Shown here: positions 1 to 9,694 of the stretch, piece after piece | How the letters are laid out: every line of letters starts with the position of its first letter | Numbering within the stretch: position 1 is the first letter of the stretch | Assembly (NCBI RefSeq): GCF_014490035.1 | Contig: NZ_CP061008.1 | Span: 2,294,001 to 2,358,000, forward strand | DNA from: Achromobacter xylosoxidans | GTDB lineage: Bacteria > Pseudomonadota > Gammaproteobacteria > Burkholderiales > Burkholderiaceae_B | DNA length: 64,000 bases | Reading direction: 5' to 3' | Notes under the pieces: model-generated | The model's database searches: none | Told to the model about the DNA's origin: nothing | The model's input: the letters and a program-made list of their open reading frames with translations, nothing else | Translations under genes and position numbers: made by a program

Positions 1-1
1 A

Positions 2-1312
2 CATGCCAGCGAATGGGTGGGCCTGCAAAACGGCACGCGGTTCCTGTTCTGCTCCCAGGGCAACGCGGTTGCCGCACAGTTGGGACAGGCCTTGGGCGAC
101 CTGGGGATGCTGACCCAGGAAGCGCCGCGCATCGAGGAATTGGCGCGGCGCCTGACGGAGATTGCGCCGCAGGTGGTGTTCCTGGACTTCACACTGAGCG
201 ACGACGAACCCGGCAAACTGTTCAAGTCCGCCGAACTGGCGCGCTTGCTGGCCCGCATCGCGCCGACGTTGCCGCGCGTGGCGGTCGGCTTCCTGAGCCA
301 GCCGGAGGGGGCGATCGCCGCCTTGCGGGCAGGCGTCAGCGATTTCGTCGATCCTTCGGTGGCGCCGCAGGAGATCAAGGAGGTGGTGCTGCGCCTGCTC
401 GACCGGCCATCCGACGGCCGCATGGACGGCACGCGCCGCAGCGTCGTGCTGCTGGGCGCGCGGCCCGGCGTGGGGACCAGCACCTTGGCCGTGCATATGG
501 CGGGGATGGTGCAGGACCGCTTGAAGTTCGCGCACGGCCAGCGCGCAGCCACGAGCGGCGCCAAGACGCCCAAGCCCGCCGGCGAACCGCTACCCCTGTC
601 CAGCCGCGTTGCGTTGATGGACCTGGGCTGGCCCATAGGCGATTGCCAGCTCTACCTGAACATCGGCGGCGACTTCGATTTCGCCGAGGCGGCCCGCAAC
701 CTGCGCCGCCTCGACTCGACGCTGCTGGGGTCGGCCATGGCGCATACGGCCAACGGCTTGAGCGTGCTGTCGCTGCCGCGCGATCTGGGCCAGATGCGCG
801 ACGTGTCGCAGTCGGATTCGCTGCTGGTGTTCGAGCGCATGCGCCAGCACTTCTCGGTCGTGGTGGCCGATGCGGGCGGTTTCAGCAACCCTGAATTCGT
901 GTCGGGGTTGGCGCGCGCCTCGCAGCTGAATTGGATCGTGACCGACCAGAGCGTCGGCGCGCTGGTGTCGCTGGCCGGCGTGCTGCAGGAGCTGGAACAA
1001 CAGCACGTGGACCGGCGCAGCCTGGGCCTGATCGTCAACCGTTATGACGAACGCTACGGCATGACGGCGCAGCAGATCGCCGAACGCTTCCAGCTGGAAC
1101 TGGTGGGCACGCTGCCGGACCGCACGCTGCCGCTGATGGTGTGCACGAACCGTGGCCATCTGCTGCACGAAGAGGCCGAACGCGATGTCTACGTGCGGGC
1201 GGTGCAGGCGCTGGCGGAACGCCTGTGCGCCGAAGAGAACGCGCCTGGCGGGCGGGCAGGCTGGCTGGCCACCTGGCTGCCCGGCGTGCACCGCCGCATG
1301 GTGGTCGGTTGA
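2..1312 (+). CDS. tadZ: TadZ/CpaE-like pilus assembly ATPase (5' end cut by window)
   Basis: This is a MinD/ParA-type protein that in Tad systems marks the cell pole where the Flp pilus machine assembles. An N-terminal receiver-like half (about residues 1-125, counting from the GTG at 17) is followed by a P-loop half. The nucleotide-binding loop reads GARPGVGTST at about 147-156, so both lysines of the usual deviant Walker A motif are missing. The frame is open to the first bases of the window (His-Ala-Ser-Glu-Trp precede the GTG at 17), and no ribosome binding site supports that GTG, so the true start probably lies upstream. It is followed 33 bp later by tadA, which supports the assignment. 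Partial at the 5' end. Confidence 0.85.
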   Translation, partial: HASEWVGLQNGTRFLFCSQGNAVAAQLGQALGDLGMLTQEAPRIEELARRLTEIAPQVVFLDFTLSDDEPGKLFKSAELARLLARIAPTLPRVAVGFLSQPEGAIAALRAGVSDFVDPSVAPQEIKEVVLRLLDRPSDGRMDGTRRSVVLLGARPGVGTSTLAVHMAGMVQDRLKFAHGQRAATSGAKTPKPAGEPLPLSSRVALMDLGWPIGDCQLYLNIGGDFDFAEAARNLRRLDSTLLGSAMAHTANGLSVLSLPRDLGQMRDVSQSDSLLVFERMRQHFSVVVADAGGFSNPEFVSGLARASQLNWIVTDQSVGALVSLAGVLQELEQQHVDRRSLGLIVNRYDERYGMTAQQIAERFQLELVGTLPDRTLPLMVCTNRGHLLHEEAERDVYVRAVQALAERLCAEENAPGGRAGWLATWLPGVHRRMVVG

Positions 1313-1345
1313 CGGACAGACAGACGGACGGCTACGGGATCCGAC

Positions 1346-2707
1346 ATGATCATGACAGCGACGATAGAGTTCGGCGGCGATGGCGACAAAGGCTTTTCGG
1401 CGTCGGACCGCTACCAGGAAGTGAAGACGGCGGCCTACGAGCACCTGCTGTCCCGCATCGAAGAACTGGGCGCGGAGTTCGGCCGCTGGGCCAGGTCGGC
1501 GATCCAGGAATTCGTGGACATCGAGGTCGCGAGCTTCGTGCGCCTGCGCCGGGTGCCGATCAACGAAGGGGAAATGCGCGCCATTGCCGAAGCGCTGACC
1601 AAGGAACTGGCCGGCCTGGGTCCCCTGGAGGATCTGCTGGCGGACCCGGCCGTGGAGGATATCCTGATCAACGGCTATGACAATGTCTTCGTTTCGCGGC
1701 GCGGCGTGCTGGCCCGCGAGACGCTGCGCTTCACCGACAACCAGCACGTGCTGCGCATCGTGCGCCGCATCCTGGCCCCGATCGGCCGGCGGCTCGACGA
1801 GTCCAGCCCCATGGTGGACGCGCGCCTGCCCGACGGCGGCCGCCTGAACGTGGTGATCGAACCGTTGGCGGTGGACGGCCCCATGGTGTCGATCCGCAAG
1901 TTCCGCCAGGATCCGCTCAAACCCGCGGATCTGCTGACCCTGGGCAGCTTCGACGAAGAGATCTACCGGCTGCTGAACGAGGCGGTGAAGAACCGCTGCA
2001 ATATCCTGGTGTCCGGCGGCACCAGCTCGGGCAAGACCTCGCTGCTGAACGCGCTGGCGTTCTTCATCCCGGAAACGGAGCGTGTGGTAACGGTCGAGGA
2101 CACCGCCGAACTGTCGCTCAACCATCCTCACGTGGTGCGGCTGGAGTCACGCCAGGGCGGTTTTGACGGCAGCGGCGCGGTCAGCATCCGCGAGCTGATC
2201 CGCAACAGCCTGCGCATGCGGCCGGACCGCGTGGTGGTGGGCGAAGTGCGCGGCGCCGAGGTCATGGACATGCTGCAGGCCATGAACACCGGGCACGAGG
2301 GTTCCATGGCGACCATCCACGCGAACTCCCCGCGCGAATGCCTGTATCGGATCGAGATGCTGGCCGGATTCGCCGGCTTCCAGGGCAGCGAGGACAGCTT
2401 GCGCAGGCAGATCGCCAGCGCGCTGGACTTCATCGTGCAGATCGGCCGCCTGTCCAACGGCAAGCGCCGTGTGCTGTCGGTGACCGAGATCACTGGCATG
2501 GGCGACAACGTGATCTCCACGCAGGAACTCTATCGCCACGAATCCTATGCGACGCCGGACGGCGAGGAGAAGGATCGCTGGAACTGGCTGGGCATCCATC
2601 CTCACACGCCCAAGCTGGCCAAGCTGCGCAACGAGGCGCGCGCCAACGACAACCCGCCGGACGACCGCGATGGCGGGAGCGGCGGATTCTGGAGCAGGAG
2701 GCGCTGA
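1346..2707 (+). CDS. tadA: TadA/CpaF secretion ATPase for Flp pilus
   Basis: This is the hexameric cytoplasmic ATPase that powers Flp pilin assembly and belongs to the type II/IV secretion ATPase family. The 453-residue length is normal for TadA. The Walker A motif GGTSSGKTS lies near residues 224-232. It is followed by VTVEDTAEL, the Walker B region around RPDRVVVGEVRG, and the His box TGHEGSMATIHANS. A second ATG lies two codons into the gene, so the start may be six bases later. The stop codon shares a base with the start of tadB, which indicates translational coupling within the Tad operon. Confidence 0.95.
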   Translation: MIMTATIEFGGDGDKGFSASDRYQEVKTAAYEHLLSRIEELGAEFGRWARSAIQEFVDIEVASFVRLRRVPINEGEMRAIAEALTKELAGLGPLEDLLADPAVEDILINGYDNVFVSRRGVLARETLRFTDNQHVLRIVRRILAPIGRRLDESSPMVDARLPDGGRLNVVIEPLAVDGPMVSIRKFRQDPLKPADLLTLGSFDEEIYRLLNEAVKNRCNILVSGGTSSGKTSLLNALAFFIPETERVVTVEDTAELSLNHPHVVRLESRQGGFDGSGAVSIRELIRNSLRMRPDRVVVGEVRGAEVMDMLQAMNTGHEGSMATIHANSPRECLYRIEMLAGFAGFQGSEDSLRRQIASALDFIVQIGRLSNGKRRVLSVTEITGMGDNVISTQELYRHESYATPDGEEKDRWNWLGIHPHTPKLAKLRNEARANDNPPDDRDGGSGGFWSRRR

Positions 2708-3630
2708 TGCCCGAAGCCCTGGTCCTTGCAAGCCTGGCCGCGGTGCTGGCCATCGCGGCGGCGCTGCTGTGGCGCCACGCTGACCGCAGCGCCCGCCGGG
2801 CGGCCAGCTCCGCCTTTCTGGAAAGCCAGTTGCAGCGGGGCCGCGACGCGGCCGCCGCCGACGCGCCGTTCGCCGAGAGCTCGCGTCAGTTCCGCAGCGG
2901 GTTTTCCGGCTGGGACCGCTTGCTGCGCCTGGCCGGCCTGCGGCAAAGCGCGGGCTTGTATGTGCGCATCGCGCTTCCCGTCGTGGTCGGCGCGGCGCTG
3001 GCGTGGATCTTCCTGGGGGCGCTTTCCGGCGCAGTGAGCTTCCTGCTGCTGGCCGTGTTCGCCTACTTCCTGCTGTGGCTGCGGGCCGACAAGCGCCAGC
3101 GGCGCATGATCTCGCAGCTGCCTGCGTTCCTGGACAACATCGTGCGCCTGCTTACCATCGGCAACAGCATGGGCGCCGCCTTCCAGACCGCCGCCGCAGC
3201 AGCCGACGAGCCCTTGCGCGAAGTGGTGGAGACGGCGGCCAGCCTGAGCCGCTCCAAGGAGCTGGATGCGGCCTTGGCGCACGTGTCGCGCCTGTATGGG
3301 TTGAAGGAGCTGTACATGGTGGCGGCGGTGGTGTCGCTGGCCCTGCGGTTTGGCGGCCGCAGCGACCAGGTGCTGGAACGCATGGCGGCCTTCATGCGCG
3401 ACGTGGCGCAGGCGCGCAATGAACTGACCGCCAGCTCGGCCGAGGTCCGCTTGTCGGCCTGGATCCTGGCCTTGCTGCCCGTGGGCATCGCGGGCTTCAT
3501 CATCGTCGCCAACAACAACCTGTTCATGGGGCTGTGGCAAGACCCGCAAGGCTTCAGGATGCTGCTGACCGCGGTCTGCCTGCAGATCGGCGGCTGCTAT
3601 TGGCTCTATCGCATGGCCAAGGCCATCTGA
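2707..3630 (+). CDS. tadB: TadB-like inner-membrane pilus platform protein
   Basis: This 307-residue protein carries the type II secretion F domain and is one of the two membrane platform subunits driven by TadA. It has an N-terminal hydrophobic segment directly after the start (EALVLASLAAVLAIAAALL), a central hydrophobic pair near residues 80-125, and a C-terminal pair ending in ICLQIGGCYWLYRMAKAI-like sequence. I chose the ATG at 2707 because it overlaps the tadA stop by one base; the frame is open further upstream inside tadA, but that part is only shadow. tadC follows 12 bp downstream, completing the usual B-C pair. Confidence 0.9.
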   Translation: MPEALVLASLAAVLAIAAALLWRHADRSARRAASSAFLESQLQRGRDAAAADAPFAESSRQFRSGFSGWDRLLRLAGLRQSAGLYVRIALPVVVGAALAWIFLGALSGAVSFLLLAVFAYFLLWLRADKRQRRMISQLPAFLDNIVRLLTIGNSMGAAFQTAAAAADEPLREVVETAASLSRSKELDAALAHVSRLYGLKELYMVAAVVSLALRFGGRSDQVLERMAAFMRDVAQARNELTASSAEVRLSAWILALLPVGIAGFIIVANNNLFMGLWQDPQGFRMLLTAVCLQIGGCYWLYRMAKAI

Positions 3631-3642
3631 CCGGGGGGGCGC

Positions 3643-4638
3643 ATGCACATCCTGCAATCCTGGAACGCTTCCACCGTGCTGGCGATGGCGCTGATGCTGG
3701 TGGCGGCCGGCCTGGTGGTGCTGGGCCTGGGCATGGCGCGGCGCCTGCGCAGCCAGGGCCGCAGCCGTCAGGTGGTGGATCAGGCGCTGGCCGCGCGCGA
3801 CGGCGCGAAGGCGCCGGCGGCCGCGCGCAACGAAGGCGGGCAGGGTAGGCTGGCGGCCGCCGCGCGGGCGGCCGACACGTTCGGCAAGCGCCTGAGCGAG
3901 GGCCGGCTGGCCGACGCCCTGTTGGCCGCCGAGGACCGCAAGCTGGTGGACATGGCTGGCTATGCCGACCCCGGCACCGCGCGCTCGCGCTTCGTCCTGA
4001 TCCGGTTCGGCCTGGCGATTCTGCTGCCCGTGGCGGCGGTCGTGCTGGACTGGCACAAGCATCTGCCGGATATGCCGCTGGGCGCCTTGGTCGCGGCCTT
4101 CGTGGCCTTCGCGGTCGGCTACATGCTGCCCAAATGGATCGTGCAGCGGCGCCTGGCGCGCCGCCGCCGGCAGGCGGCCGATGAGCTGCCCTTGCTGATC
4201 GACCTGCTGCGCCTGTTGCAGGGCGTGGGCCTGTCGATCGACCAGAGCCTGCAGGTGCTGGTCAAGGAGTTCGGCCAGGTGCTGCCGGTGCTGTCATTCG
4301 AATTGCGGCTGGCGTCCGAGCTCTATGTGCGTGGCCGCACGCGCGAACAATCGCTGGCCAGGATGGCCACGGGTTTCGACAACGACGACCTGTCCGCCAT
4401 TTGCCGCCTGATCGCGCAGGTGGACCAGCACGGCGGCGCGGTGCAGGAGCCCTTGAACCGCTTCGGCGAACGCCTGCGCGACAAGCGGCGCCTGGAGCTG
4501 AAGGAGAAGGTGGGCAAGACCACGGTCAAGATGACCGGGGTCATGATCGTGACGCTATTGCCCGCGCTGTTGATCGTGACGGGCGGGGCCGGTTTTATCG
4601 CGGTGTTGCGCGGCTTGTCGCGCATGGGGGGGATGTAA
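3643..4638 (+). CDS. tadC: TadC-like inner-membrane pilus platform protein
   Basis: This is the second T2SS F-domain platform protein of the Tad pilus, 331 residues. It has an N-terminal membrane segment (LAMALMLVAAGLVVLGLGM), a central hydrophobic stretch near residues 125-165, and a C-terminal segment rich in Val, Ile and Leu. The F domain includes ELPLLIDLLRLLQGVGLSID near the middle, which is typical of TadB/TadC. A G-rich ribosome binding site (GGGGGG) stands just before the start. Its stop overlaps the start of tadD by one base. Confidence 0.9.
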   Translation: MHILQSWNASTVLAMALMLVAAGLVVLGLGMARRLRSQGRSRQVVDQALAARDGAKAPAAARNEGGQGRLAAAARAADTFGKRLSEGRLADALLAAEDRKLVDMAGYADPGTARSRFVLIRFGLAILLPVAAVVLDWHKHLPDMPLGALVAAFVAFAVGYMLPKWIVQRRLARRRRQAADELPLLIDLLRLLQGVGLSIDQSLQVLVKEFGQVLPVLSFELRLASELYVRGRTREQSLARMATGFDNDDLSAICRLIAQVDQHGGAVQEPLNRFGERLRDKRRLELKEKVGKTTVKMTGVMIVTLLPALLIVTGGAGFIAVLRGLSRMGGM

Positions 4639-5507
4639 TGAACGGCGCAACGGAAAACAGCTCGCGCGCATGGCGCTGGGCGCTCGTCGCCACGGTGCTG
4701 GCGGCGGGCGCGGGTTTGAGCGGATGCAAGACCAACAACGCGGAATTCGCCTGGCAACTGATCCAGCAACAACAGCAGGAACAGGCGCTGCTGCGGCAGA
4801 AAGAAGACGAGGCCCAGAGCAAGAGCCGGCCCAAGGAACCCGAGATGATGCTGTCCATGATCGTCGAGTCGCAACGCCAGGAACGCTATTTCGCGTCGCT
4901 CGCCTACATCGACGGCTATCAGCAGAAGTACGGCAATGACGCGCGCGTGGCCGTGCTGCGCGCCGAGGCGCTGCGCCAGACCGGGCAGGCGGCGCTGAGC
5001 GAACAGGCCTATCGCGCGCTGACCGCCACCGACCAGGCGGCCGAGGGCTGGCATGGCCTGGGCCTGATCGCCGGTTCGCGCGGGCAGTTCGATCAGGCGG
5101 CCGATTACTTCTCGCGGGCGGCCAAGCTGGCGCCCATGGACGCGCGCATCCTGGGCGACCTGGGCTATGCGCGTCTGCGCGCGGGCGATCCGGCGGGCGC
5201 GCGCGTGCCCTTGGGGCAGGCGGCCGAATTGACGCCGGAAAGCGGCAAGGTGCTGGCGAACCTGGCGGTGCTGCTGCTGGTGGAGGGGGATCCGCTCAAG
5301 GCCCAGCGCCTGATGGAGCGGGCGCAGCTGGGCGAAGAGGCGCGCGGACAGGTTCTGCGCCTGGCCGCCGAGATCCGCGGCCAGTTGGCCCCGGCGCCGG
5401 GCGCTTCCCTTGCGCCTGCCACCCGGGTGTCCAGCGGCGAACAGGCCGTCATGCCGTTGATGAGCCCCTTGATGGACGGCCTGGGCAACGGGCCCATCGT
5501 GCGCTAA
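4638..5507 (+). CDS. tadD: TadD-like TPR lipoprotein
   Basis: This is a predicted outer-membrane-associated lipoprotein of 289 residues that helps Flp pilus biogenesis, probably as a pilotin-like TPR scaffold. The signal peptide ends in the lipobox LSGC with the lipidated Cys at about residue 30. A glutamine-rich segment (QLIQQQQQEQ) follows, then TPR-like helical repeats from about residue 70 to 240 (for example GWHGLGLIAGSRGQFDQAAD). The start at 4638 overlaps the tadC stop by one base. Position and architecture make TadD the best call, although TPR proteins are individually weak markers. Confidence 0.85.
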   Translation: MNGATENSSRAWRWALVATVLAAGAGLSGCKTNNAEFAWQLIQQQQQEQALLRQKEDEAQSKSRPKEPEMMLSMIVESQRQERYFASLAYIDGYQQKYGNDARVAVLRAEALRQTGQAALSEQAYRALTATDQAAEGWHGLGLIAGSRGQFDQAADYFSRAAKLAPMDARILGDLGYARLRAGDPAGARVPLGQAAELTPESGKVLANLAVLLLVEGDPLKAQRLMERAQLGEEARGQVLRLAAEIRGQLAPAPGASLAPATRVSSGEQAVMPLMSPLMDGLGNGPIVR

Positions 5508-5529
5508 CTCCGTTTTAAGGAAGACTGCC

Positions 5530-5973
5530 ATGTCTCCATCGACCCATCACGCCTTGTTCATCCTGGCCTGCGCGCTTGCGGCGCAGGCGCCCGCGGCCGC
5601 CCTGGCGCAATCCAATGCGCCGCTGACGGGCAGCATGTCGGGCGCCGCGAGCAGCGCGCCGCCCGCCCAGGCGCCCGCCGCCGCGTCGGCGCCGGAACCC
5701 GCGTCCGCGGCCTCCATGCCGGAGCGGGCCGTGGTGCAGCAGGTGCAGACGCCGCTGCCGCAAGCGCCTGCCGCCGCGCCGGCGGCGCAAGAGGGCTTTG
5801 GCGACGTGACGCGCGGCCTGCTGGCGGCGCAGGCCGACGGGCGGCGCGCTGGCAATGCCTTGCCCGTGCTGGGGCCGGTGTCCACGGCGGCCTGGAACCG
5901 CTACCTGGAGAGCTTCAAGCATCCCATTCCCGTGTGGTTCGACCGGAATGTGGAAATCCCCAACGTCCAATAG
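5530..5973 (+). CDS. DUF3613-type secreted Tad-locus protein
   Basis: This is a small exported protein of unknown function, 147 residues. A signal peptide is visible (FILACALAAQAPAAALAQ), followed by a long Ala/Pro/Ser-rich low-complexity stretch. The C-terminal domain, roughly residues 95-147, contains GDVTRGLLAAQADGRRAGNA and RYLESFKHPIPVWFDRNV, a pattern I recognise as DUF3613, a family found beside Tad genes in Burkholderiales. A good ribosome binding site (AAGGA) precedes the ATG. It sits 22 bp after tadD, so it is almost certainly part of the same transcript. I do not know its biochemical role. Confidence 0.75.
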   Translation: MSPSTHHALFILACALAAQAPAAALAQSNAPLTGSMSGAASSAPPAQAPAAASAPEPASAASMPERAVVQQVQTPLPQAPAAAPAAQEGFGDVTRGLLAAQADGRRAGNALPVLGPVSTAAWNRYLESFKHPIPVWFDRNVEIPNVQ

Positions 5974-6024
5974 GTTCGGAGCGTTGCTGTTCCCCGCCGC
6001 GTGCGGGTATGGAGTCGCAAGAGC

Positions 6025-8118
6025 ATGTCAGCCGGCCGTCCACATCCTTCCCCGCCGTCGCGGCAACGCGGCAGCATGACCGTCGCCGTCGTCTTCGCGG
6101 TGATGGTGGGGGTGGTGCTGCTCGGCGTGCTGCAGCTCGGCTACGGCTTCTACATGAAGCGCGAAATGCAGAAGGCGGCGGACCTGGCGGCGCTGTCGGC
6201 AGTCCAGGTGCTGAGCCTGGGCTCCAGTGCGGATTGCACCCGGGCCGCCGCCGCCGGCCGGGCTTCCGCGCTGGCCAATGTGCCGAACATCCTGGACGCG
6301 TTCACGGCCGCCGATTTCACGGTGGAATGCAAGGTATGGGATCCGACGCGTTCCGACCCCTCCGGCATGCACGTCTTCGACGCGGCCGGCGGGCAGGCCT
6401 ATAACGCCGTGCGGGTGGCGGCGCGCAAGCAGCTGGCCAATCTCATCCCCGGCGTGGGCGGCGTCACGGCGTCGGTCGCGGCGGTGGCGACCAACACGCA
6501 GCCTGTGGCAGCCTTCTCGGTGGGATCGCGGCTATTGCGCCTGGAACGCGGCGGCCTGCTGTCGCAGCTGCTGGCCACGGCGGGGGCCTCGCCCACGCAG
6601 CTGGACGTGCTGGACGCCGCCGGCCTGGCCAATGTCGGCATCACCCCGGCCGGCCTGCTGGAAGCGCTGGGCCTGCCGCTGTCGGTGGCGGCGGGCGTGG
6701 GTACGCCCGAGCAATTGACGGCGCTGAGCAACCTGACCCTGGGTCAGCTCCTGCACGCCACGCTGAGCCTCATCGACAAGCAGAGAACCGTCAACGCCGA
6801 TGTCGGGCTGCTGAGCGCAGCCATCAATACGGTGTTGGACCTGATGCCGCTGAACCTGCCTGTGAAGCTGTTCGGAGACGGCGGCGTGCTGAATCTGGAC
6901 GTGGTGGGCGGCGACCCCAGCGCCGCTTTGCAGGCCCAGGTCAATGCGCTCAACATCCTGGAGACCGGCCTGGTCATCGCCAACGGCAGCAATCTGATCA
7001 ATCTGGGGCTGAGCGTGCCGCTGCTGGGCCTGGATGCGGGGGTGCGCATCGTCGAGCCGCCTGCAGTGGCTGTCGGCGGCGTGGGCGTGCAGGCCGTCAG
7101 CGCCGGCATCCGCGTGTATCTGCGCATCAACACCAGCAACATCCCGCTGGTCGGGCCCTTGCTGGCCAACACCCTGAACACCAAGGTCGATCTGCCCATC
7201 ATCATCGACGTGGCGCAATCCACGGGTACGCTGCGCAAACTGTGCGAGGCCCCCTTGGCCGAAAACCAGGCGGTGATCGACGTGACGTCGGCCGCGGCCA
7301 GCGTCTGCCTGGGACGCTTTCCGGGCATGGAGTCCAATACCGACATCAAATCCAAAAACTTCCAATCGCTCACGAACCGCTGCGAGCCCAGCGCATTCGG
7401 CTCCGTCGACCGCTATCAGGTACTGAACGTGCTGGGCATACTGCCGCTCAGCGCCCGGGTCACGTTGCCGGTGTTCAGTTCCTCCGCGCCCGTGTCGGTG
7501 ACGCTGACCGCGCCGCCATCGCCCAACGCCACCGCCACCGTCAATGCCACCAACCTGGACCTCTCCAAACTGGCCGGCAACCTGACGGACGCGCTGATCG
7601 GAGGCATCCTGGGGGACTTGTTCAACAACGGCACGCCGCTGACAGAAAAGCAGCGCACCGATCTGGCGACGCAGTTGGTGGGCGGAGACAAGAACAACGC
7701 CGGCAAGACCATCTCCAAGGTCGTCAATGACATGCAGTGGTCCAAGACGGCGATGGACCAGCTCGGCACGCGCCTGACGACGGGCGGCTTGACGGGTGTA
7801 TTGGGCGGTACGCTGCAACTGGTCGGCGGCATCCTGAATTCGCTCTTGTTTGCCCCGCTCAGCGATGTGACCTGCGCCCTGGCGCTGGTGCCCGACGCGA
7901 TCCGGCAGTGCCGTGTCAACGCGGTCGGCACGCTGGCCTTGAACGGCAGCGGGCAGGTAGGCGGCGTGCTGTCGGTCGTCATGGTGCTGCTGGATCCCTT
8001 GCTGAGTTCGTTGTCCGTGGTGCTGCAGCAGCTGCTCAATGCGCTGGGCCTGAGCGTGGGGCAGACCGACGTATCGCTGATTTCCGTGGATTGCGGCAAA
8101 CCCCGCCTGGTGTATTGA
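6025..8118 (+). CDS. TadG-like pilus assembly protein
   Basis: This is a large (about 697 residue) envelope protein of the TadE/TadG type. Shortly after the start there is the family signature: a Gly-Ser-Met motif and a single N-terminal membrane helix ([20 protein letters not shown]) followed by the amphipathic segment [19 protein letters not shown]. The remainder is predicted periplasmic, rich in Leu, Asn and Thr, with several Cys residues that could form disulfides. I chose the ATG at 6025, with GGAG ten bases upstream; a GTG at 6001 in the same frame is an alternative. It is the last structural gene of the operon here. The family name is secure, but the exact role (minor pilin or scaffold) is not. 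Confidence 0.8.
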   Translation: MSAGRPHPSPPSRQRGSMTVAVVFAVMVGVVLLGVLQLGYGFYMKREMQKAADLAALSAVQVLSLGSSADCTRAAAAGRASALANVPNILDAFTAADFTVECKVWDPTRSDPSGMHVFDAAGGQAYNAVRVAARKQLANLIPGVGGVTASVAAVATNTQPVAAFSVGSRLLRLERGGLLSQLLATAGASPTQLDVLDAAGLANVGITPAGLLEALGLPLSVAAGVGTPEQLTALSNLTLGQLLHATLSLIDKQRTVNADVGLLSAAINTVLDLMPLNLPVKLFGDGGVLNLDVVGGDPSAALQAQVNALNILETGLVIANGSNLINLGLSVPLLGLDAGVRIVEPPAVAVGGVGVQAVSAGIRVYLRINTSNIPLVGPLLANTLNTKVDLPIIIDVAQSTGTLRKLCEAPLAENQAVIDVTSAAASVCLGRFPGMESNTDIKSKNFQSLTNRCEPSAFGSVDRYQVLNVLGILPLSARVTLPVFSSSAPVSVTLTAPPSPNATATVNATNLDLSKLAGNLTDALIGGILGDLFNNGTPLTEKQRTDLATQLVGGDKNNAGKTISKVVNDMQWSKTAMDQLGTRLTTGGLTGVLGGTLQLVGGILNSLLFAPLSDVTCALALVPDAIRQCRVNAVGTLALNGSGQVGGVLSVVMVLLDPLLSSLSVVLQQLLNALGLSVGQTDVSLISVDCGKPRLVY

Positions 8119-8120
8119 CG

Positions 8121-8171
8121 ATGAAGCCCGTGACCCCTATCTCTTCCATTCCCGCATGGTCCAAGCGATGA
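8121..8171 (+). other. Possible 16-codon leader ORF before the sigma-54 activator
   Basis: A very short open frame, [16 protein letters not shown], begins two bases after the tadG-like stop and ends in TGA that overlaps the activator's ATG at 8168 (ATGA). Such overlaps usually indicate translational coupling. It could be a real coupling peptide or simply chance; no ribosome binding site is obvious in front of it. Confidence 0.25.
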
Positions 8172-9577
8172 GCCAGAATTTCGCGCGCGAAGAATTCGAC
8201 GTGTACGTCTGGGAAGGCACCTCCGACATTGCCAGCCGCGCCGAACGTTGCCTGGCGGGCATGGACGTGTCGCTGCTGCGCGCGGACGCCGGCACCGCGT
8301 TTCCGCCGCCGCGTGACCTGGCGCGGCCGGCCGTGGCCCTGGTGTCGGTGTCGGTGATGGGCGACAAGCGCTTCAGCGGCTACGACTGGCTGGCGGCGCA
8401 AGGTCTGCCGGTCATCTGGGTGGCCGCAGAGGCGCGCGGACGCGATCCGCGCTACTACCCGCCGGAATACTCCTACACGTTGCCGCTGACCTTCACCACC
8501 GCGGACCTGCGCAAGCTGCTGTATGAGCTGCTGGGCACGCTGAACCAGCTCAACCGCGCCGCGCCTCGGCGCGAGCAGCCGCTGATCGCCGTTTCCGCGA
8601 CCATGCAGGATCTGCTGGCGGAAGCCGACATGTACGCCGACTGCCGCAGCAACGTGCTGATCCATGGTGAAACCGGCGTGGGCAAGGAACGCATCGCACG
8701 CCTGTTGCATGAGCAGGCCGCCTGGTTCGACGGCCCCTTTGTTGCAGTCAACTGCGGCGCCATCCCCGAGGGCCTGTTCGAGGCGCATTTCTTCGGCCAT
8801 GCCAAGGGCGCGTTCACCGGCGCGATCGGCGCGCACAAGGGGTATTTCGAGCAGGCCAACGGCGGCACGCTGTTCCTGGACGAAATCGGCGACCTGCCGC
8901 TGTACCAGCAGGTCAAGCTCTTGCGGGTCCTGGAGCAGAACACGGTGACGCGGCTGGGCTCGACCGTGGAAGTGCCGGTGGACTTCCGCCTGGTCGCCGC
9001 GACCAACAAGGATTTGCGCGTGCTGGTGGGGCAAGACGAGTTCCGCGCGGACCTGTACTACCGGCTGGCGGTGATCGAACTGCGCATTCCCAACCTGGAA
9101 CAGCGCGGCCCGCAGGAAAAGGCGGCGATCTTCCGCGCCTTGCTGCAACGCCTGGGCGTGGAGGACGAGCCGCCGCCGTGGCTGCTGGAACGCGTCTCGC
9201 GCACGCGCTACGAGGGCAATGTGCGTGAACTGTCCAACGTGGCTGAGCGCGTCGCGATTGTGCGGCGCCAGCGCCAGGTCTGGGACCAGGCGCGCATCGA
9301 ACGCATCTTCGACCAATTGGCCGAGCCGCTGCGCTCGGCCGCCGCTTCGGCCGCCGCTTCGGCCGCCGCGCGGGCCGAGCCCGCCGCTTTCACCGACGCC
9401 GAGCGCGCCGAACGCGAACGCGTGCTGGCGGCGCTGGACGCCAATGGCTGGCGCCGCCAGGATACCGCCCACATGCTGGGCATCAGCCGCAAGGTGTTGT
9501 GGGAAAAAATGCGCAAGCTGCAGCTGGGAGCAGGTCAAGGCGAGCCTGCCGATGGCATTGCCGAGACGGCGATGTGA
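8168..9577 (+). CDS. Sigma-54-dependent transcriptional activator
   Basis: This is an enhancer-binding protein of 469 residues that opens sigma-54 RNA polymerase complexes. The N-terminal domain (about 1-130) is not a canonical receiver and resembles the VpsR-type pseudo-receiver. The AAA+ domain has Walker A GETGVGKE near 167, the sigma-54 contact loop GAFTGA near 214, and Walker [13 protein letters not shown] Ser-Ala-Ala-Ala repeat linker joins it to a C-terminal Fis-type helix-turn-helix ([20 protein letters not shown]). The ATG at 8168 overlaps the stop of a 16-codon frame (8121-8171) and is preferred to the ATG at 8156. Position after the Tad genes suggests it controls pilus expression; this is inference. 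Confidence 0.85.
   Translation: MSQNFAREEFDVYVWEGTSDIASRAERCLAGMDVSLLRADAGTAFPPPRDLARPAVALVSVSVMGDKRFSGYDWLAAQGLPVIWVAAEARGRDPRYYPPEYSYTLPLTFTTADLRKLLYELLGTLNQLNRAAPRREQPLIAVSATMQDLLAEADMYADCRSNVLIHGETGVGKERIARLLHEQAAWFDGPFVAVNCGAIPEGLFEAHFFGHAKGAFTGAIGAHKGYFEQANGGTLFLDEIGDLPLYQQVKLLRVLEQNTVTRLGSTVEVPVDFRLVAATNKDLRVLVGQDEFRADLYYRLAVIELRIPNLEQRGPQEKAAIFRALLQRLGVEDEPPPWLLERVSRTRYEGNVRELSNVAERVAIVRRQRQVWDQARIERIFDQLAEPLRSAAASAAASAAARAEPAAFTDAERAERERVLAALDANGWRRQDTAHMLGISRKVLWEKMRKLQLGAGQGEPADGIAETAM
9335..9369 (+). repeat. 12-bp tandem repeat encoding Ser-Ala-Ala-Ala linker
   Basis: The unit TCGGCCGCCGCT is present in almost three perfect copies inside the sigma-54 activator gene. Because 12 is a multiple of three, gain or loss of a unit would only change the length of the linker between the AAA+ and DNA-binding domains and would not shift the frame. 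Confidence 0.8.
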
Positions 9578-9694
9578 ACACGCAATAGGGAATGCCCCGT
9601 AGGGGGCGACAGTCGCGCGGCCGGCGCATGTAAGCGTATCTGTCCCGGCCGAAATAAATTGCTATAGTTCCGCAACGATTTTTTTGGGGAAGGC

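Noticed and set aside
9594..9608. GCCCC/GGGGGC hairpin after the sigma-54 activator
   Set aside because: Short stem without a T-run; not enough to call a terminator.
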